Position numbers and translations under genes: made by a program
Source: an uncultured Bacteroidales bacterium
Lineage (GTDB): Bacteria > Bacteroidota > Bacteroidia > Bacteroidales > Muribaculaceae
Direction: 5' to 3'
NCBI GenBank assembly: GCA_902776835.1
Contig: CACYRK010000043.1
Span: forward strand, 1-36,457
DNA length: 36,457 nucleotides
The notes under the pieces: generated by a model
Databases searched by the model: none
What the model saw: only the letters and a program-made list of their open reading frames with translations
What the model was told of the DNA's origin: nothing
Part shown: positions 15,081-24,321 of the stretch, one piece after another
Position numbering within the stretch: position 1 is the stretch's first letter
Layout: each line of letters opens with the position of its first letter

Positions 15081-18000
15081 ATGGTAAAAAAATTACATTT
15101 ATTGTCGTTCCTCGCGGCGCTAATGATTGCGCTGGGAGTGAATGCTCAGGTGACCACCTCGGCAATGTCGGGTGTGGTTACCGACTCAAATGAGGCCCTG
15201 ATAGGCGCCACGGTACAGGCCGTGCACACCCCGTCGGGCACAAAGTACAATGCAGTGACCAATATGGACGGCCGCTACAGTATGCAGGGTATGCGTACGG
15301 GTGGCCCGTACACCGTGACGGTGACCTACGTGGGCTATCAGCCCAAGGTCTACGAGCAGGTGATTCTGCAACTTGGCGAAACCTACAACCTGGACGTGCT
15401 GATGGACATGAGCACCAGCCAACTGGGTGAGGTGGTCGTCATTGGCACCAACACCAAGTTCACAACCGAGAAGACCGGTGCGTCGACCAACATCACCAAC
15501 GCGCAAATCACGTCGCTCCCCAGCGTCACCCGCAGCATTACCGACATCACCCGCCTCTCGCCCTACGGTGGCAATGGCATGAGTTTCGCCGGTACCGACG
15601 GTCGTACGGCCAACTTCACTGTGGACGGTGCAAACTTCAACAATAACTTCGGTCTTAGCGAGAGCCTGCCCGGTGGTGGCAACCCCATCTCTCTGGAGGC
15701 TATCGAGGAGATGCAGGTGGTGATTTCGCCCTACGATGTGCGTCAAACCAACTTCATCGGCGGTGGCGTGAACGCCATCACCAAGAGTGGTACCAACCTG
15801 TTCCGCGGTAGCGCTTACTTCTATCACCGCAACGAGAACCTGCGCGGCGACGCTGTGAACCACGAGCAGATTGGCCAGGCACGCGAGAAAGACCGCGTGT
15901 CGACCTACGGCTTCACCGCCAGCGGCCCCATCGTGAAGGACAAACTGTTCTTCTTTGTGAACGGTGAGATGACCAAGAAGCCCACCATCGTCAACCGCTG
16001 GGTGGCTTCGGTGCATGGCGACGGCGATGCCGAGCACTACGTGTCGCGCACCTTGCTGAGCGACCTGCAGCGCGTGTCGGACTTCGTCCGCGAGAAATAC
16101 GGCTACAACACTGGCTCGTTCACCCACTTCCCGGCCGACGAGAACAACTACAAGATTCTTGCCCGCCTCGACTGGAACATCACCGAGATGCACCATCTGG
16201 CGCTTCGATACAACTACACCAAGAACCGCTACTGGAGCAATCCTAACATGACCTCGATGGACGGTGGCACCCGCATGCCGAGTTCGCGTGTTTCGCAAAA
16301 CTCGTTCTCGTTTGCCAAGTCGATGTACGCCATGGACAACCTGGTGCACTCGTTCTCACTCGACCTTAACAGCCGCCTGGCCGACAACCTGTCGAACCAG
16401 TTCCTGGCTACCTTCTCAAAACTCGACGACGTCCGCGCCAGCGACTCGAGCGAGTTCCCCTTCATCGACATCACCATGACCGATGCCGACGGCAACCGCG
16501 ACAACTACATGGCCCTGGGTTATGAGTTGTTCACCTGGAACAACGCTGTGCACAACACCGTGTGGAATGTGCGCGACGATGTCACCTTCTTGTGGAAGAC
16601 CCACAAATTCATGGCCGGCCTGAGTTTCGAGCACCAGATGGCCGACAACCAGTACATGCGTAACGGTACGGGTTATTACCGCTATCGCAGCGTCGACGAC
16701 TTTATCAATGGCGCTGCTCCTGAGATTGTGGCCCTCACTTACGGCTACGACGGCGAGAGCAGCCCGGCAGCCCGCGTGACGACCAACAAGGCCGGTATCT
16801 ATGCCCAGGACGAGTGGAACGTCACCAAGCAGTTCAAACTCACCTACGGCTTGCGCCTCGACGGTCTGTTCTTTGACAACAGCGACCTGATGACCAACAA
16901 GGCCATCTACGACCTTAACTACTACGACAAAGACGGCAATGTGCGCCACATCGACACTGGCAAGTGGCCCTCGAACAACATCATCATCCAACCGCGCGTG
17001 GGCTTCACCTATGACGTGTTCGGCGACAAGAGCCTGAAACTGCGTGGTGGTACGGGTCTGTTCAGCGGACGTCTGCCCCTCGTGTTCTTGACCAACATGC
17101 CCACCAACAGCGGTATGGTACAGTATCAGGCCGCTCTCAGCGGCAACACCAAGGTGTGGGACGGCAAGACCAATGCTCCCACGCGTGGTTTCGAGAACTA
17201 TAGCGGTGCCTACGTTACCGACGCCAACGGCAACCGTTACATCGACATGTCGCAATTCAGCGGCGGCTTAGTGACCGAGAATGGCCAGGCCAACATCGAC
17301 GCCCTGCGCAACAGGCTCATCGCTATGGGCTACCCCAGCACCGTGCGTCCCGAGGACGGTACCGTACCGTCGTCGATCTCGGCTGTTGACCCCAGTTACA
17401 AGATGCCTATGGTGTGGAAGACCACCCTTGCAGCCGACTATGTGATTCCCGTGTCGTTCCCCTTAACGGCCACCGTCGAAGGCATGTTCACCAAGAACGT
17501 CAACCAAACGTCGATTACCGACTGGAGTATCCCCAGCGTGGGCGGCTTCTCGCGCTTCAACGGCGTTGACAACCGTCCGATCTATCCCGCCGGCTTCCGC
17601 ACGGGCACCAAGGCATTCGTGCTGCGCAACACCAGCCGTGGCTATGGCTGGATTGCCAACGTAACGCTGAACGCACGTCCGGCCGAGTGGCTGAGCCTGA
17701 TGGCTTCGTACACCCACACCGTGAATAAAGAGGTGACCGGCCTGCCCGGCAACGCTGCCGAGAGCGCATTCACCTATGTCCCCACCGTTGAGGGCCCGAA
17801 CAACATCAAACTGCACAACTCGCAGTATGTGACTCCCGACCGCATCGTAGCCACCGCTACAGGTCACGACAAGAGCGGCAACCACTACAGCCTGGTGTAC
17901 GAAACCTGGCGCGGCGGTTACAACTACTCTTACATGATGGTTAACGACATGAACAGCGACGGTTACAACTACGACGCACTGTACGTGCCCACCGATGAGC

Positions 18001-18446
18001 AGGTTGCCAACCGCGAGTTCCGCTTCGTGAGCGACAACGACCGCGACCGCTTCATGGACTATGTGCACAACAGCAGTTATCTGAGTAGCCGCCAGGGCAA
18101 GTATGCCGAGCCTTACAGCCTCTACAACCCCTGGGTACACCGCGTCGACTTCGCTTACAAGCATGATTTCAAGTTTAACGTTGGCAGCACTCACCACACC
18201 CTGCAGGTGGGCTTCGACATCAAGAACCTGCTCAACCTGTTCAACTCGAGTTGGGGCGTGTCGAAGATTATCAACTCTTCGTTCCCCGACGGCCGTATCT
18301 TGAAGTATGAGGGCGTTGACGCCGACGGCTATGCAACATTCTCGACACCTGCCGCTATCAATGGCGACACCAAGACGTTCCGCTCCAACCACGCCATCGG
18401 CCAGTGCTGGAACGCATCGATCAGTTTCAAGTACATCTTCAACTAA
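15081..18446 (+). CDS. Oar-like TonB-dependent outer-membrane receptor
   Basis: The 1121-residue protein has a signal peptide (MVKKLHLLSFLAALMIALGVNAQ). A carboxypeptidase-regulatory-like domain spans about 28-105 (SGVVTDSNEALIGATVQAV). A plug domain lies near 120-235 (SITDITRLSPYGGNGMSFAG, EAIEEMQVVISPYDVRQ), and a beta barrel runs to the C terminus (NASISFKYIFN). The direct plug-to-barrel layout and the NFTVDGANFNNNFGL stretch fit the Oar/OmpA-related branch rather than SusC, and no SusD follows. Such receptors import an unknown ligand or help secretion using TonB energy. It is the first gene of a two-gene operon; the lipoprotein starts 20 bp downstream. Several long antisense frames across it are composition artefacts. 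Confidence 0.92.
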   Translation: MVKKLHLLSFLAALMIALGVNAQVTTSAMSGVVTDSNEALIGATVQAVHTPSGTKYNAVTNMDGRYSMQGMRTGGPYTVTVTYVGYQPKVYEQVILQLGETYNLDVLMDMSTSQLGEVVVIGTNTKFTTEKTGASTNITNAQITSLPSVTRSITDITRLSPYGGNGMSFAGTDGRTANFTVDGANFNNNFGLSESLPGGGNPISLEAIEEMQVVISPYDVRQTNFIGGGVNAITKSGTNLFRGSAYFYHRNENLRGDAVNHEQIGQAREKDRVSTYGFTASGPIVKDKLFFFVNGEMTKKPTIVNRWVASVHGDGDAEHYVSRTLLSDLQRVSDFVREKYGYNTGSFTHFPADENNYKILARLDWNITEMHHLALRYNYTKNRYWSNPNMTSMDGGTRMPSSRVSQNSFSFAKSMYAMDNLVHSFSLDLNSRLADNLSNQFLATFSKLDDVRASDSSEFPFIDITMTDADGNRDNYMALGYELFTWNNAVHNTVWNVRDDVTFLWKTHKFMAGLSFEHQMADNQYMRNGTGYYRYRSVDDFINGAAPEIVALTYGYDGESSPAARVTTNKAGIYAQDEWNVTKQFKLTYGLRLDGLFFDNSDLMTNKAIYDLNYYDKDGNVRHIDTGKWPSNNIIIQPRVGFTYDVFGDKSLKLRGGTGLFSGRLPLVFLTNMPTNSGMVQYQAALSGNTKVWDGKTNAPTRGFENYSGAYVTDANGNRYIDMSQFSGGLVTENGQANIDALRNRLIAMGYPSTVRPEDGTVPSSISAVDPSYKMPMVWKTTLAADYVIPVSFPLTATVEGMFTKNVNQTSITDWSIPSVGGFSRFNGVDNRPIYPAGFRTGTKAFVLRNTSRGYGWIANVTLNARPAEWLSLMASYTHTVNKEVTGLPGNAAESAFTYVPTVEGPNNIKLHNSQYVTPDRIVATATGHDKSGNHYSLVYETWRGGYNYSYMMVNDMNSDGYNYDALYVPTDEQVANREFRFVSDNDRDRFMDYVHNSSYLSSRQGKYAEPYSLYNPWVHRVDFAYKHDFKFNVGSTHHTLQVGFDIKNLLNLFNSSWGVSKIINSSFPDGRILKYEGVDADGYATFSTPAAINGDTKTFRSNHAIGQCWNASISFKYIFN

Positions 18447-18466
18447 TTCAAAGCAAACAACACACT

Positions 18467-20035
18467 ATGAAAGTTAAATATTTCATTCCAGTCATTATCG
18501 CGCTGTTCACTCTGGCCCTCACCAGTTGTAACGACGACGATGCGATAACACTGCTCGATGAGGTGCAAGTGTCGACGTCCTACGTCTCCATCCCCATGGA
18601 TGGCGGCTCGGCGACCATCACCGTCAAGGCTAACGACAGTTGGCAGTTTGAGAAACTGTTCCGCCAAATCACCAAGAATAGCGACGGAACCAACGATACC
18701 ACCTATACCGAGACCCCCACTTGGCTCAATATCAGCCAGATGAGCGGCTCGGCCGGTGAGACGCAGATTACCTTCTCGGCCGACGGTACGCTGAACGGCC
18801 GCAACACCGAGGTGCGCCTGCAATGCGGCGGTCGCACGCAAATCATCAACGTGATTCAAGGCCTCGCAGTGGTGTCCGACGCTACTTGCGCCGAGGTGAT
18901 TGCCGGACCGGAGAGCAAGACCTACCGCGTGACCGGTACGGTGACCTCGATTGTCAACACCACCTATGGCAACTGGTACCTGGCCGACGAAACGGGCGAA
19001 ATCTACATCTACGGAACGCTCGACGCCAACGGCGGCACCAAGAACTTCCTCAGTTGGGGTCTTGAGGTGGGTGACCAAATCACCGTCGAAGGTCCCAAGA
19101 CTGTGTACAACGGCACCGTCGAACTCGTCGACGTTACCGTGGTGAAAATCGAGAAGTCGCTCATTAAAGTTGCCAGCGTCGACCCGGAGAACGCACAGTT
19201 CCCGCTCGAGGGTGGCGACATCACCGTGAACCTTACTTGCAAGGGCAACGGCGTGAGCGTCGACATTCCTGAGGACGCTAAGGGCTGGCTGTCGATGACC
19301 TCGATCAGCGGCGGCGCTGAGCCCGTGGTGAAATTCCACGCTGCTCCCAACACTGGCGGCGACCGCAACACCAAGGTGGTGTTCCGCACTACCGATGACT
19401 CGGGCAAGGAGTACACCAGTGAACTCACACTCACGCAGGTGGGTGCCATCGTGAATGCCACCATCGCTGAGTTCCTCGCCGCTCCTGTGGGCGACACCCA
19501 GTATCGCATCACCGGCGTGATCACCAGCGTGGCTAACTATGGCCGCGGCAATATCTACATCCGCGACTTCTCGGGCGAGACCTACGTCTACGGCTCGGGC
19601 GCTCAGGGCGAATTTGAGAACATCGGCCTCGACGAGGGCGACATCATCACCCTGGTGGGTAAGCGTGCCGCTTACCAAGGCAACCCGCAGATGAGCGGCG
19701 CCACCATCGAAGGCTATAAGGTGGTAACCGCACTGTCGATTGCCGAGTTCATCGCCAAGGAGCCGGATCCCAACACGTTCTATCGCGTGACGGGTACCAT
19801 CGATGAGATTGCCAACACCACTTATGGCAACCTCTATCTCACCGACGGCACCAACCGCCTCTACGTCTACGGCTGCTATCCCGGCTACGGCGCAACGGGC
19901 GACGCACGCAAGAACTTCCTCGAAGCAGCCAATATCGAGGTCGGCGACCAACTGACCATGATTGGCTACCGCGAGACTTACAACGGCACGGTTGAACTCA
20001 GTGGAGGTATCTACTTCAACCATGTCAAGCCGTAA
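18467..20035 (+). CDS. BACON and OB-like repeat lipoprotein, TonB receptor partner
   Basis: The 522-residue product starts MKVKYFIPVIIALFTLALTSC, a lipoprotein signal with lipobox LTSC. A BACON-like domain follows (about 30-125, WLNISQMSGSAGETQITFSA). Then come three repeats of an OB-fold-like module with the pattern YRVTG, GNWYLAD/GNIYIRD/GNLYLTD, YIYG/YVYG and VGDQITVEG. A second BACON-like domain sits between the first and second OB modules (VSVDIPEDAKGWLSM). The protein is expected on the cell surface or outer membrane, binding a glycan or other ligand for the receptor 20 bp upstream; ligand identity is inference. The start at 18467 is chosen because it gives a proper signal peptide; the open frame extends further upstream within the receptor gene. 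A strong terminator follows at 20099. Confidence 0.85.
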   Translation: MKVKYFIPVIIALFTLALTSCNDDDAITLLDEVQVSTSYVSIPMDGGSATITVKANDSWQFEKLFRQITKNSDGTNDTTYTETPTWLNISQMSGSAGETQITFSADGTLNGRNTEVRLQCGGRTQIINVIQGLAVVSDATCAEVIAGPESKTYRVTGTVTSIVNTTYGNWYLADETGEIYIYGTLDANGGTKNFLSWGLEVGDQITVEGPKTVYNGTVELVDVTVVKIEKSLIKVASVDPENAQFPLEGGDITVNLTCKGNGVSVDIPEDAKGWLSMTSISGGAEPVVKFHAAPNTGGDRNTKVVFRTTDDSGKEYTSELTLTQVGAIVNATIAEFLAAPVGDTQYRITGVITSVANYGRGNIYIRDFSGETYVYGSGAQGEFENIGLDEGDIITLVGKRAAYQGNPQMSGATIEGYKVVTALSIAEFIAKEPDPNTFYRVTGTIDEIANTTYGNLYLTDGTNRLYVYGCYPGYGATGDARKNFLEAANIEVGDQLTMIGYRETYNGTVELSGGIYFNHVKP

Positions 20036-20098
20036 TAACTTAAGAAAGGATTCTTTAGTTCTCATAATTTAATTTTAAAGGGTATTAAAGGCCTAAAT

Positions 20099-20142
20099 AG
20101 AGGCTGTATCGCCGTGACGGTGACACAGCCTCTGCTTTTTTT
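20099..20142 (+). terminator. terminator of the TonB receptor/lipoprotein operon
   Basis: The 9-bp stem AGAGGCTGT/ACAGCCTCT, extended by inner partial pairing, is followed by GCTTTTTTTAT. It lies 63 bp past the stop codon. Confidence 0.85.
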
Positions 20143-20148
20143 ATAGCA

Positions 20149-20233
20149 AATAGATAGTCTAGAGGGTCTAGAAGTTCTAGAAGTTCTAGAAGTTCTAGAT
20201 AGGCTAGATGGTCTAGAATGGCTATGCTGGCTA
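20149..20233. repeat. 9-bp tandem array (TCTAGAAGT)
   Basis: Three perfect TCTAGAAGT units (20167-20193) are flanked by TCTAGAGGG, TCTAGATAG, GCTAGATGG and TCTAGAATGG, fading into CTATGCTGG and CTATAAAA. Period and CTAG/CTAT core resemble the arrays near 97 and 2197. Confidence 0.8.
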
Positions 20234-20309
20234 TAAAACCACGGTGGAAAAAATATTGTTTTAATGCACTTTTTTACGTCACTTGGATAATTAATTGGGA
20301 TTTTTTATG

Positions 20310-20318
20310 TAAATTTGC
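20310..20318 (+). promoter_or_regulatory. -7 box of the fused oxidoreductase gene
   Basis: TAAATTTGC matches TAnnTTTG and lies about 48 bp before the chosen ATG. The spacing to an upstream TTG is not ideal. Apart from this box, the terminator and the 9-bp array, I see nothing else in the 20036-20365 gap. Confidence 0.5.
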
Positions 20319-20365
20319 CATCTCATAAGATAATAAGACAAACAATAACCATAAAACTAATTATC

Positions 20366-23300
20366 ATGTACAAAATTGAGAACCATCCTATTCTTGACCT
20401 TCCAAAAGAAGAATATGTGGAATTCCAGTTTGAAGGGAGGACCGTGCGCGGTCAGAAAGGCAAAACCATTGCTGCCGCCCTTCATCAGGCCGGAATTATT
20501 GTGCATAGCCACAGCACCACTGGTCGTAACCGCAGCCTGGAGTGCGGCATCGGCAAGTGCGGTGCCTGCGAGATGCTGGTCGACGGACAGGTGCGCCGCA
20601 TTTGCATCACCAGCGTCGACGGCGTGAAAGAGGTGCGTGAGATTTCCAAGGACTACATGCCCGAGGGCAAGGCTCCGGCGCCACGTGAGACCAAGATCTA
20701 CAAGACTACGGTCGCAATCATTGGCGGCGGACCGGCCGGACTGGCTTGCCGCGAGCAACTCACCACGTTGGGCATCCCCAACATTGTGGTCGACAACAAT
20801 GCCACTGAGGGCGGACAATTCAATATGCAGACCCACCAATTCTTCTTCTTCGAGAAGGAGCGCAAATTTGGTGGCATGCGTGGTTTCGACATCGCGAAGA
20901 CTCTGGCCGGCGACAACCATGACGGCATCCTGCTCAACAACACTGTGTGGGACCTGCTCGAAGGACGCCGCATAGCGCTGAAAAACATCGTCACTCAGGA
21001 AGTGAGTTACATCGACGCCGACCATCTGGTGGTGGCCACCGGCGCCGTGCCGTTTATGCCGGTGTTTGAGAACGACGACGTGCCGGGCGTCTACACCGCC
21101 GCCGTGTTCCAGAAGATGATGAACCAGGAGCACACCCTGCTGGGCAAGCGAGTGCTCACCGTGGGTGCGGGCAACATCGGCTACCTCACCAGTTACCAGG
21201 CCATGCAGGCCGGGGCGACCATCAAGGCCATCATCGAGGGCATGGACCACGAGGGCGGCTTCCCCGTGCAGGCCAACCGTGTGCGCCGTCTGGGCATTCC
21301 CATCATGACGTCGCATGTGCTCATCCGCGCCATCCCAAACGACGACTACACCGGTGTCACCGGCGCTGTGATTGCCGAGTGCCGCAACTTCCAGCCCATC
21401 CCCGGCACCGAGCGTGTGATTGACGACATCGACATCATCAACATCTGCACCGGCCTGATCCCCGACAACCAGTTGCTCGTCAAGGGCCGCGCGGTGTTTG
21501 GCCGCAACGTCTACGGTGCCGGTGATGCCGTGCGCATCGGCGAGGGCACCAGTGCCGTGCTCCGCGGACGCCAGGTGGCTTACGAGGTGGCTCAGGAACT
21601 GGACATCCGCTTCCCCTACGAGGATTATCTCGACGTGTCGCGACAATATATCGACTCGCAGCAGCGCCCAGTGCGCCTGCTCGACGAGCCACGCATCCCC
21701 AGCGAGGAGCGCATGGCGGCAAAGCCTTATGTGCAAATCAACTGCCTCTACGGCTTCGCCTGCAACCCCTGCACCTTCTCTTGTCCGCAGGGCGCTATAA
21801 GCAAGCCCACCACATCGTCGGTGCCGATGGTCGACTACGACAAGTGCATCGGCTGCATGCAGTGCGTGAACCACTGCCCGGGCCTGGCCATCTTTGGCTA
21901 CGACAAGCGCAAAAACGTGGTGTTCCTGCCGGTGGAATATGAGGTGGAAGAGGGCAAGGAGGTCTTCCTGGTCGATGACAACGGCGCCAAGGTGGGCCAG
22001 GGTGTCATCGAGAAGGTCCTGAAGAAGGACAACAAGACCAATGTAGCCCGCGTCAAAGCCACCGAGGCTGCCGACCTCAACCAGGTGCGCGGCTTCATCC
22101 TCAAGGAGCGCTATCCCGAACCGCTGAACCTGAAGCCCCTCAACGATGCCGAGGAAGGCAAGTCGTTCGTGTGCCACTGCGAGGATGTCGACGTGAAGAC
22201 ACTGCTAGCGCTGGTGGGCGACCGCAAGTATATCTCGGTCGACGAACTCAAGCACACCACGCGCATGGGCATGGGTCCCTGCCGCGGCAAGCGCTGCGTG
22301 TCGCGAGCCAAGCAGATACTGCGCACCTACGGCATCGAGGTGACCGGCGACAGCACGCCGCGTGCTCCGCTGGCCAACCAGGTGACCCTGGGTGACGTCT
22401 ACAACGGCGAGACCAAGGAGACCTTCGTCTTCGAGCACGGCTCGGTGATCGAGAAGGCCGAGACCGAAATTCTGGTGGCTGGCGGCGGTATGGCCGGTAG
22501 TGCGGCATTCCGCTACTTTGCCGAGGCCGGCAAGCGCACCGTGCTGGTGAACTACGACCGTGGCTCGACATGGCGCTGCATTGGCGGCGGACGCCCGGCG
22601 TTCTCCAACCCCAACATCAGCGACATCGCTATGCACAACCTGGAAATCTTCCGCGACGACCAGCAGCATTGCAACATCGACCTGAAGATGACGCGCTACG
22701 TCAACCTTGTGCACGACGACGCCACCTATCGCTCGCTCGACGCTTCGCGCGCATGGAGCGAGGCATATATGATCGACCGCAAGGACTTCACCAAGGTGAT
22801 TTCGCCCTTCTGGAATCCTAACGACAACATCTACAGCCACGCCTTGATTTCTGAAAACTGCTGGCAAGCCACGCCGGGACGCACCATCGAATATGTGCGC
22901 ACCGTGGGCAAGCAGCATGGCGGCGAGGTGCTCGAGGACTGCGAGGTGCTGCATGTGCAGCGCGTGGGCGAGAAATTCCGCGTGCTGGTGCGCCGCCACG
23001 ACAAGCACTACGTGGAATACACGTGCGACCACTTTGTCAACGCCATGGGCTGGGGCTCGGAGAAGTTCACCGATATGCTCGGCATCGACACCCAACTCTA
23101 TCCCGTCAAGCACCAGGCGTTCATCACGCGTCGCCTGCCCAACATGGGTGTTAACGGCGACTCGCTCGACATGATTATCGACCGTCGTCACTACAAGGGC
23201 TTCAACGCCGTCTACGGCCAGCAGTTCCTGCACACGGGTCAAATCATCGGCTGCGCTTCGCCCGACTGCGACCCCTACGAGGCACGCCAGAACCTGAAGT

Positions 23301-23587
23301 ACAATAGCCAGGCCTTCCTGAAGGTGGTGAGCGAGATGTTTGCCCAGTGGATTCCAAACCTGGCTTCGGTGGGCTTCCACGCCGTGTGGGCCGGCTATTA
23401 CATCGAGCCGCGCTACATCATCGATCCCGAGGTGGGCTTGCTCACCGGATTGCGCGGCCATGGCTTCATGCTTGGCCAGTATCTTGCCAAACTCTACGTC
23501 GACAAGTATCTCGGCAAGCCCGTGCCTGAATATATGCGCGATCTTGCCATCGGCGGCAAGGGCTTGAGCGAGAACGCCTTCCAGTAA
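20366..23587 (+). CDS. Fused Fe-S/FAD oxidoreductase (sarcosine oxidase alpha/HcnB- and HcnC-like)
   Basis: The 1073-residue protein joins several redox modules. A [2Fe-2S] domain has Cys60, Cys65, Cys68 and Cys80. A pyridine-nucleotide-disulfide-type FAD domain starts at VAIIGGGPAG (116-125). Two [4Fe-4S] motifs follow (Cys460/466/469/473 and Cys494/497/500/504). A BFD-like [2Fe-2S] domain has Cys603, Cys605, Cys639 and Cys644. A second, DAO-type FAD domain starts at ILVAGGGMAG near 702. This matches the alpha and beta parts of hydrogen cyanide synthase, opine oxidase and sarcosine/proline dehydrogenases, here in one chain plus ferredoxin clusters. It probably oxidises an amino acid or amine in the cytoplasm; the substrate is unknown. 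The start at 20366 follows the -7 box; an upstream in-frame ATG at 20315 overlaps that box. It is a single gene with a strong terminator. Confidence 0.88.
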   Translation: MYKIENHPILDLPKEEYVEFQFEGRTVRGQKGKTIAAALHQAGIIVHSHSTTGRNRSLECGIGKCGACEMLVDGQVRRICITSVDGVKEVREISKDYMPEGKAPAPRETKIYKTTVAIIGGGPAGLACREQLTTLGIPNIVVDNNATEGGQFNMQTHQFFFFEKERKFGGMRGFDIAKTLAGDNHDGILLNNTVWDLLEGRRIALKNIVTQEVSYIDADHLVVATGAVPFMPVFENDDVPGVYTAAVFQKMMNQEHTLLGKRVLTVGAGNIGYLTSYQAMQAGATIKAIIEGMDHEGGFPVQANRVRRLGIPIMTSHVLIRAIPNDDYTGVTGAVIAECRNFQPIPGTERVIDDIDIINICTGLIPDNQLLVKGRAVFGRNVYGAGDAVRIGEGTSAVLRGRQVAYEVAQELDIRFPYEDYLDVSRQYIDSQQRPVRLLDEPRIPSEERMAAKPYVQINCLYGFACNPCTFSCPQGAISKPTTSSVPMVDYDKCIGCMQCVNHCPGLAIFGYDKRKNVVFLPVEYEVEEGKEVFLVDDNGAKVGQGVIEKVLKKDNKTNVARVKATEAADLNQVRGFILKERYPEPLNLKPLNDAEEGKSFVCHCEDVDVKTLLALVGDRKYISVDELKHTTRMGMGPCRGKRCVSRAKQILRTYGIEVTGDSTPRAPLANQVTLGDVYNGETKETFVFEHGSVIEKAETEILVAGGGMAGSAAFRYFAEAGKRTVLVNYDRGSTWRCIGGGRPAFSNPNISDIAMHNLEIFRDDQQHCNIDLKMTRYVNLVHDDATYRSLDASRAWSEAYMIDRKDFTKVISPFWNPNDNIYSHALISENCWQATPGRTIEYVRTVGKQHGGEVLEDCEVLHVQRVGEKFRVLVRRHDKHYVEYTCDHFVNAMGWGSEKFTDMLGIDTQLYPVKHQAFITRRLPNMGVNGDSLDMIIDRRHYKGFNAVYGQQFLHTGQIIGCASPDCDPYEARQNLKYNSQAFLKVVSEMFAQWIPNLASVGFHAVWAGYYIEPRYIIDPEVGLLTGLRGHGFMLGQYLAKLYVDKYLGKPVPEYMRDLAIGGKGLSENAFQ

Positions 23588-23625
23588 ATTTAAGTGGGCG
23601 CAAATGCCGCCCCTCACCCAACCAT

Positions 23626-23658
23626 AAAGCCCCTGAGCATGCTTGCTCGGGGGCTTTT
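23626..23658 (+). terminator. terminator of the fused oxidoreductase gene
   Basis: A 14-bp stem AAAGCCCCTGAGCA/TGCTCGGGGGCTTT with one G-T pair and a 4-nt loop is followed by T residues, 38 bp past the stop codon. Confidence 0.9.
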
Positions 23659-23666
23659 GCCATTAT

Positions 23667-23789
23667 GAGGGTGTGAGAGGGTGTGAGAGGGTGTGAGAGG
23701 GGTGTGAGAGGGGTGTGAGAGGGTGTGAGAGGGTGTGAGAGGGTGTGTGATGGTGTGAGAGGGTGTGAGAGGGGTGTGAGAGGGTGTGA
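23667..23789. repeat. 10/11-bp tandem array (GAGGGTGTGA)
   Basis: About twelve units of GAGGGTGTGA, some lengthened to 11 bp by an extra G and one altered to GTGTGATG. It starts directly after the terminator of the oxidoreductase gene. Confidence 0.9.
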
Positions 23790-23846
23790 CAAAATACGGT
23801 TATGACCGAAAAAACCTCAAGCAGCAATTATGGTTATTTATCAAAA

Positions 23847-23922
23847 TGTCCTCAAAGGGACGGTTCTTTTGAGGACACTTTTTTCTCATCATGTCCTCAA
23901 AGGGACGGTTCTTTTGAGGACA
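23847..23922. repeat. two identical 31-bp hairpin repeats (REP-like)
   Basis: Copies at 23847-23877 and 23892-23922 are identical. Each is a 10-bp stem TGTCCTCAAA/TTTGAGGACA around the loop GGGACGGTTCT. A third half-copy TGTCCTCAAA is at 24084-24093. The GGGACGGTTCTTTT core resembles REP-type elements seen in many bacterial genomes, often mobilised by Y1/IS200-like transposases. No such gene is in the window. Confidence 0.8.
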
Positions 23923-24207
23923 AATTGCTCGGTTGATAACGGAGGAATAATTGATTATAAAATTCGGGTAAATTTTGCATAAGCACCTGTTGTAAAATTA
24001 GTTGGTAAGTAGAGAATGAAGTGGGATGCTGTAATATAATGAGTATTTTGGTTCTTAAAAATTGATTAATTTTAAAATCAAAATGTCCTCAAAAAAAATT
24101 TCTACTAAATTTGCAGTTGTCATGGAAGTGATTGTTTTTTTGATAATCTTTTGATTTTCACCTATATAATTACAAAAAACTTTTCACTCCTATAACTTTT
24201 TTCACAC
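23923..24207. other. AT-rich gene-free stretch
   Basis: Low-GC sequence with no coding potential on either strand. Apart from the half-repeat at 24084-24093 I see no feature in it. Confidence 0.5.
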
Positions 24208-24298
24208 TTTTCTTATACCGAACTCACGTACAATTAGTGTAAAGTGGTCATATATTTGTAGGGACGCGCCATGGCGCGTCGTGGAGTCAAGGTCGTAA
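24208..24298 (+). repeat. left half of MITE/REP-like element, copy 1
   Basis: These 91 bases match 27943-28033 with three mismatches and no gaps. The palindrome GGGACGCGCCATGGCGCGTC lies at 24261-24280. In copy 1 the element is interrupted after GGTCGTAA. Confidence 0.85.
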
Positions 24299-24321
24299 TT
24301 CAAAAAGGTTGGGACAGAAGT

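Noticed and set aside
15081..20035. SusCD polysaccharide utilisation locus
   Set aside because: The receptor is Oar-like, there is no SusD homologue, and no glycoside hydrolase or ECF sigma/anti-sigma pair is adjacent.
18443..20065. 540-codon minus-strand frame opposite the BACON lipoprotein
   Set aside because: Composition-driven antisense frame. The plus-strand frame has a lipoprotein signal, recognisable domains and operon context.
20357..22177. 606-codon minus-strand frame opposite the oxidoreductase
   Set aside because: The plus strand encodes clear Fe-S and FAD motifs; the antisense product is His/Val/Ala-rich without domains.
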